The translations under genes were made by a program, and so were the position numbers. The notes below the pieces were generated by a model, which ran no database searches, was not told where the DNA came from, and saw only the letters and a program-made list of their open reading frames with translations. This document shows, one piece after another, positions 60,267 to 64,000 of a stretch of DNA of 64,000 nt. The stretch comes from CAVQCA01 sp963710815. GTDB taxonomy: Bacteria > Pseudomonadota > Gammaproteobacteria > UBA9214. Where the stretch lies: assembly GCA_963710815.1 (NCBI GenBank), contig CAVQCA010000059.1:16461-80460 (forward strand), written 5' to 3'. Numbering within the stretch: the stretch's first letter is position 1; each line of letters begins with the position of its first letter.

Positions 60267-60845
60267 ATGAAACGCGCCCAGAAACGTGAGCACCTGATCG
60301 AAGTCGCGACCGAGCTGTTCAACCGCTGCGGATACCATGCCTCGGGGATCGACCGCGTCATCGCGGAGGCAGGTGTTGCGAAGACCACGCTGTACCGGCA
60401 CTTCCGGACCAAGGAGGATCTCATCGTGGCCGTGCTGCAGCGCATCGATACGCAGCATCGCGAGGGATTGCGGGCAGCCGTGGATCAATTGGCGCACGAG
60501 CCGAAGCAAAAGATCCTGGCAAGTTTCGATGTGCTGGAGGACTGGTTTCGGGGCAACTCGTTCTATGGCTGTCCCTTCATGAGTGCCGCCAGCGAATACA
60601 ATGTGCGCACCAGCCCTGTGTTTCAGGTGGTCGTACTGCACAAACGCCTGATGATCGCCTACTTCGAGGAACTGGCGCGCGCGGCAGGGTTCGATGAGCC
60701 GGCACGGGTCGGTGAGGAAATCAACCTGCTGCACGAAGGGGCGACCGCGGTCGCACAGGTGAACGGCGATCCGTCGACCGCACGCCGGGCAAAGGCGATG
60801 GCCGCCCGATTGATCGATGCCGCGGATCAATCCGCGCAGGACTGA
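60267..60845 (+). CDS. TetR-family regulator
   Basis: 192 residues. N-terminal HTH: LIEVATELFNRCGYHASGID then RVIAEAGVAKTTLYRHFRTK, a canonical TetR signature. The C-terminal ligand domain (VLEDWFRGNSFYGCPFMSAA) is AcrR/TetR_C-like. Probably controls itself and the divergent cytochrome P460 gene. ATG 60267 has GGA upstream; a start at 60255 adds four residues. A DUF488 gene follows 14 nt later. Confidence 0.92.
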   Translation: MKRAQKREHLIEVATELFNRCGYHASGIDRVIAEAGVAKTTLYRHFRTKEDLIVAVLQRIDTQHREGLRAAVDQLAHEPKQKILASFDVLEDWFRGNSFYGCPFMSAASEYNVRTSPVFQVVVLHKRLMIAYFEELARAAGFDEPARVGEEINLLHEGATAVAQVNGDPSTARRAKAMAARLIDAADQSAQD

Positions 60846-60858
60846 ACAGGTGCGGGAT

Positions 60859-61210
60859 ATGCACATCCGGCCGAAACGTGTCTATGACAAGCCAGAGGCC
60901 AGTGACGGGTGCCGTATCCTCGTTGACCGTCTCTGGCCGCGCGGTGTTTCGAAACAGGAGGCGAACCTCTCTCTGGCTCAAGGACATTGCGCCCTCTACC
61001 GGCTTGCGCAAATGGTTTGGTCATTCAACGATACGCCGGCAGGAGTTCAGGCTTCGCTACCTGGGGGAGCTGGAAGGTAAGCAGGAAGAACTGGACCTTA
61101 TTGGCGCGGTCTTGAAAAAAGAGCAGCACATTACGCTGGTCTATACCGCTCGGGATACCACGCACAATCAGGCGGTTGTCCTGCGTGAATATCTGGAGTC
61201 GCGATATTGA
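60859..61210 (+). pseudogene. DUF488 protein, frameshift in a CT repeat
   Basis: Frame 1 reads MHIRPKRVYDKPEASDGCRI and LVDRLWPRGVSKQEANLS, then needs a shift within CCTCTCTCTGG (about 60967-60975) to continue as LWLKDIAPSTGLRKWFGH, FRLRYLGELEGKQEELDL and YTARDTTHNQAVVLREYL. Together these make a complete DUF488 (MarR-like YeaO family) protein of about 117 residues. Either a 2-nt slippage in the dinucleotide run or a sequence error. Confidence 0.85.
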
Positions 61211-61319
61211 TATGCGACAGGGATGCATCGGGGATATTACTTGGTAATTACCCGGAGCCGGAGAACCCTATGGTGTCCATGATCGCAGGCACAGCGGATA
61301 GTCTCCCGGGTAGACCTGA

Positions 61320-61898
61320 TCAGCGGGACAGACGGCTTCGGTAATGTTTTGCGACCTTCGTCCGATTGCCGCAGGTATTCATGCTGCACCAGCGCCGCTT
61401 ATGGCTGCGTGAAGTGTCGAGAAAAATCAGGACACAATCCGGATTGCTGCAACGCCTGAGATGTTCCGCCTGCGGGGAAGCCAGGAGCCGGGCGCCCTCA
61501 TGGGCCAGTCTGGCTAATAGCGCGGATACACTCAGGGCCTCCCCGGATGGGGCGAGTTCGAACCCGACGCCATCGCCCGAGGCTTGCAATACCTGATGGG
61601 CGCAATGATTCGCCAGGTGCCGGTTGATCACCGCCAAAGCCTTCTTGCTCGCGGATTGACCGTCGATTCTCGCCTGGAACACCACATTCAAGGCCGCTCT
61701 TAGCTCGCGCGAGGCGGAAAAGTCACTGGTAGTCAAACGGCCATTGAGATTGAAACCGGCTTCCTGTGCCCAGTGAGCCAGATCTGCATTCCTCTGCAGT
61801 AGATCCCTCAATTCGCCGCGGACGACGATTTCCGTGTTGGTGAAATCGATGGCGGGATTGTTGCCAACAAATTCAAACTGGTAATCATCGGGTTGCAT
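61320..61898 (-). CDS. CGNR zinc-finger (ABATE domain) regulator
   Basis: 192 residues. An N-terminal ABATE domain (FVGNNPAIDFTNTEIVVRGE; LAHWAQEAGFNL) is followed by a C-terminal CGNR zinc finger: RCSNPDCVLIFLDTSRSHKR then RWCSMNTCGNRTKVAKHYR. These are stress- or ligand-responsive transcription factors. It is divergent from an exported alpha/beta hydrolase, with ACTAACCA repeats in the spacer, so it is likely the regulator of that gene. Confidence 0.9.
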   Translation of the reverse strand: MQPDDYQFEFVGNNPAIDFTNTEIVVRGELRDLLQRNADLAHWAQEAGFNLNGRLTTSDFSASRELRAALNVVFQARIDGQSASKKALAVINRHLANHCAHQVLQASGDGVGFELAPSGEALSVSALLARLAHEGARLLASPQAEHLRRCSNPDCVLIFLDTSRSHKRRWCSMNTCGNRTKVAKHYRSRLSR

Positions 61899-61945
61899 GT
61901 AACCAGTATAGCTGTACTTGACAGGTTAGTCTATCCAGATTATAA

Positions 61946-61978
61946 CTAACCAGCATGAAGGCAGTATGTTGGTTAGTT
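61946..61978. promoter_or_regulatory. Inverted repeat in the CGNR/hydrolase spacer
   Basis: ACTAACCA at 61946-61953 and TGGTTAGT at 61971-61978, perfect 8-bp arms with 17 nt between. A further GGTTAG lies at 61925-61930. Confidence 0.55.
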
Positions 61979-62041
61979 TTCAACCCCCTTGGTCCAGGCC
62001 TTCATGCCGGTGTTTGTGACAACCCCAGAGAATGGAGGTGC

Positions 62042-63004
62042 ATGATGAAATACTCGAGAAACCAAAATGCGATAATCCTGTCGATTGCGACCACACTGGC
62101 GAGCCTGTGCAGCGCCGTCCACGCCGTCGATCAGGAACCAACCGTCCGTTACGGTTTTGAAACTGTCGACGGTCTGAAGATCTTCTTCCGCGAGGCGGGC
62201 GACCCGTCCAATCCGGCGATCGTGCTGCTGCACGGCTTTCCCTCTTCCTCACACATGTATCGTGAAGTCCTGAGGGAGCTGTCAGACAGATACTACCTGA
62301 TCGCGCCGGACTATCCGGGTTTCGGCGAAAGCAGTTTCCCGTCTCCGGAGGATTTTTCCTATACCTTCGACAACCTGGCCGGAATTATGGACAAGTTCCT
62401 GTCCCGGCGCGGCCTGAAGAAGTACGTGCTGATGATCCAGGACTATGGCGCTCCGATCGGTTTCCGGATCGCCACTGCCCATCCCGAGCGGGTACAGGCC
62501 ATCATTACGCAGAACGGCAATGCCTACGAGGAGGGCATCAGTGCGGAGGGCTGGGGACCGGTGCTGGAGTACTGGAAGCAGCGAACGCCGGAACTCGAGC
62601 AGACCATCATCGACAATGTGTTTTCCTACGCAGCGATGAAATGGCAATACACGCACGGCACGCGCGAACCGGATTCCATCTCGCCGGACAACTGGAATCT
62701 CGACTATGCCAGGATCTCCCGCGAGGGACAGCATCGCGCCCAACTGGACCTGTTCTATGATTACCAGAACAATCTGAAGCTGTACCCGCAATGGCAGCAA
62801 TACCTGCGTGATCACCAACCGCCCGTGCTGGTCGTGTGGGGCAGGTATGATGCGTTCTTCCCGGTTCCGGGCGCGGAAGGTTACAAGCGGGACGTCGAGG
62901 ATATCGATTACAACATCCTCGATACCGGCCATTTTGCGCTCGAGGAAGATTACAAGGTCATTACGGCGAAGATGCGTCAGTTTCTGCAGGCGCGGAACAT
63001 GTAA
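62042..63004 (+). CDS. Exported alpha/beta hydrolase (dehalogenase/epoxide-hydrolase-like)
   Basis: 320 residues. A signal peptide (about 1-28, ending CSAVHA) precedes an alpha/beta-hydrolase core: VLLHGFPSSSHMYREVL (oxyanion HG), LIAPDYPGFGESS, and the nucleophile elbow MIQDYGAPIGF with Asp in place of Ser, as in haloalkane dehalogenases and epoxide hydrolases. Catalytic His in LDTGHFALEE. Asp-nucleophile members attack C-halogen or epoxide carbon; the substrate is unknown. ATG 62042 follows TGGAGG; the frame extends upstream to 61955 without support. Divergent from a CGNR regulator. Confidence 0.9.
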   Translation: MMKYSRNQNAIILSIATTLASLCSAVHAVDQEPTVRYGFETVDGLKIFFREAGDPSNPAIVLLHGFPSSSHMYREVLRELSDRYYLIAPDYPGFGESSFPSPEDFSYTFDNLAGIMDKFLSRRGLKKYVLMIQDYGAPIGFRIATAHPERVQAIITQNGNAYEEGISAEGWGPVLEYWKQRTPELEQTIIDNVFSYAAMKWQYTHGTREPDSISPDNWNLDYARISREGQHRAQLDLFYDYQNNLKLYPQWQQYLRDHQPPVLVVWGRYDAFFPVPGAEGYKRDVEDIDYNILDTGHFALEEDYKVITAKMRQFLQARNM

Positions 63005-63406
63005 TGCCGTTCTGCCCAGCCGTCAGGCAGTAATTCATGCCGATCCTGTTCAGGCGCCGCCATGCGGCGCCATTTTTAAACTGCGCCTGACAAGCTGTCC
63101 GGGCAGGATCGTGACAGGGGAGGGGCATCGCACCCGGTACTTGCCTGGTAGCGACAGATGCCGCAAGGTGCCCATCCAGCCAGGTACATCGTCTTCATAC
63201 GTCTGCTGCTGAAGGTATCCCAGGTAATCACCTCGCAGGTATGCAGGGGTGGCCCGCGTAATGATCGTATGCTGCATCCGGTTGCGTGTCACGTGCAGCG
63301 CGGAGATGAGCCCGACCGAGGGGCGATTGTGGCTGCACCGTACCGGGTCCTGCGGGTTCAGCCTGCGGCTGGCGGCTTGCGGCTTGCAACGGGTCGAGTA
63401 AGTGGC
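63005..63406. other. Intergenic region, no gene recognised
   Basis: About 400 bases. A terminator lies at 63053. The minus-strand frame 63050-63292 (80 codons) has no recognisable sequence and I do not call it. Confidence 0.5.
63053..63078 (+). terminator. Rho-independent terminator of the hydrolase gene
   Basis: GGCGCCGC-cat-GCGGCGCC followed by ATTTTTA, perfect 8-bp stem, about 50 nt after the stop. Confidence 0.8.
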
Positions 63407-63646
63407 TCACACCTGATTGCGGCCGGCCATCACGCCGCCGTCCACATCCCAGATCGCACCCGTGACCCAGCCGGCCGCTCCGACAACAGGAAATCGATCA
63501 CGCTGGCGACATCGTCAGGGACTCCAATACGGCCTATCGGGTGGAAATCATTGAAGCCCTGCAGCGTTTCGTGGACCTTGTCCGGTTCGATGAATGCCTC
63601 GTAAATCGGCGTCTCGACGATGGCAGGGGAGACCGCATTGAAGCGG
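63407..63646 (-). pseudogene. C-terminal remnant of a short-chain dehydrogenase/reductase
   Basis: Reads IRFNAVSPAIVETPIYEAFI, EPDKVHETLQGFNDFHPIGR and IGVPDDVASVIDFLLSER, then after a one-base deletion AGWVTGAIWDVDGGVMAGRN up to a stop at 63407. These are the last about 80 residues of a classical SDR. The N-terminal Rossmann part is missing, cut at the IS21 junction near 63646. Confidence 0.85.
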
Positions 63647-64000
63647 ATAGAAGCGGGCGTCAAGTACGTCAAGAACAACTTCCTGCCGCTGCGCGAGTTC
63701 CGCGATCTGGCCGATGCCAACCAGCAGTTAATGGCCTGGGTCATGCAGGAGGCAGGCAACCGCATCCACGGCACCACGCGCACGCCACCGCTGCAGCGTT
63801 TTGTCGAGACCGAGCGGGCGATGGTTAAACCCCTACTCAACAGCGTGCCGGAGTGTGCCCGCTGGGTCTGCGCCAAGCTGCACGGCGACTGCCACCTGCA
63901 GGTGAACCAGTGTCGCTACTCGGCGCCGTGGCGCCTGGTGGGCCAGACCCTCGACGTGCGTCTCAGCGAGACCACCATACGCCTCTACCAGCAGCACGAA
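63647..64000 (+). pseudogene. istA: IS21-family transposase IstA, C-terminal part (runs off window)
   Basis: From about 63647 the frame reads IEAGVKYVKNNFLPLREFRD, ADANQQLMAWVMQEAGNRIH, GTTRTPPLQRFVETERAMVK and CAKLHGDCHLQVNQCRYSAP, the C-terminal third of IS21 IstA. The N-terminal DDE part is absent: the sequence begins abruptly at the SDR fragment. The right edge cuts it before the end. Whether it is a dead fragment or part of a chimeric junction is unclear. Confidence 0.88.

Noticed and set aside
1..64000. CRISPR array
   Set aside because: No regularly spaced short direct repeats were seen; the repeats present are isolated hairpins or pairs.

Overview
The window looks like the chromosome of a free-living, autotrophic, sulfur-oxidising gammaproteobacterium (Chromatiales/Ectothiorhodospiraceae-like; inferred from gene content only). 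Supporting genes are phosphoribulokinase (Calvin cycle), a glycine/tyrosine-rich sulfur-globule-like protein, an exported DsrE-family protein, several c-type cytochromes and heme A synthase, FNR with an FNR-box hemN promoter, and gammaproteobacterial housekeeping genes (gshA, mutY-yggX, thiS-thiG, trmB, dgkA).

Layout. 0-5.4 kb: gshA (cut by the left edge), fnr, hemN behind a consensus FNR box, and an unusual HMA - CBS - ion-transporter operon. 5.4-17 kb: envelope proteins of unknown function, CBS proteins, a phosphotransferase/kinase fusion, patatin, a HerA-like ATPase, an MlaC-like protein beside a sulfur-globule-like gene, and a diheme cytochrome fused to DUF302. 17-31 kb: tpm, copA with a micro-membrane protein, cytochrome c, ctaA, glgC (frameshifted), prkB, trmB, thiG/thiS, an acyl-CoA ligase, DsrE-like and dgkA. 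31-36 kb: a decayed accessory stretch with a J-domain protein, LysR and YgjP remnants, pirin, and a YafJ-type amidotransferase whose 3' end is duplicated on both sides of a 1.6-kb insert. 36-44 kb: tRNA-Gly, an AI-2E transporter, a PhoB-like regulator, a secreted coiled-coil protein, asmA (frameshifted) and the mutY-yggX operon.

44.15-56.96 kb is a complete integrated element in tRNA-Phe. A 45-bp att repeat at 44177-44221 recurs at 56919-56963. The element carries a tyrosine integrase, an excisionase-like HTH protein, a Rep-like initiator, a ribbon-helix-helix protein with a palindromic operator, an intact IS66 element (8-bp target duplication), and cargo. The cargo includes a four-gene cluster with a TIR plus two-transmembrane protein and a nucleoside-deoxyribosyltransferase-like protein with an AbiJ-like N-terminus. 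This cluster is bracketed by two copies of a ~55-bp hairpin repeat and is the best candidate here for an undescribed (probably anti-phage) system. A DUF4145 protein and two small membrane proteins follow.

57-64 kb: small regulator/target pairs (MarR-rhodanese, TetR-cytochrome P460, CGNR-alpha/beta hydrolase), a secreted protein with three PYYDED repeats, a frameshifted DUF488 gene, and a broken SDR gene abutting an IS21 istA fragment that runs off the right edge. Three families of dispersed inverted-repeat elements lie in the intergenic regions. Several otherwise good genes (glgC, asmA, DUF488, SDR, yafJ) carry single- or two-base shifts in short repeats, so some may be draft-sequence errors rather than true pseudogenes.
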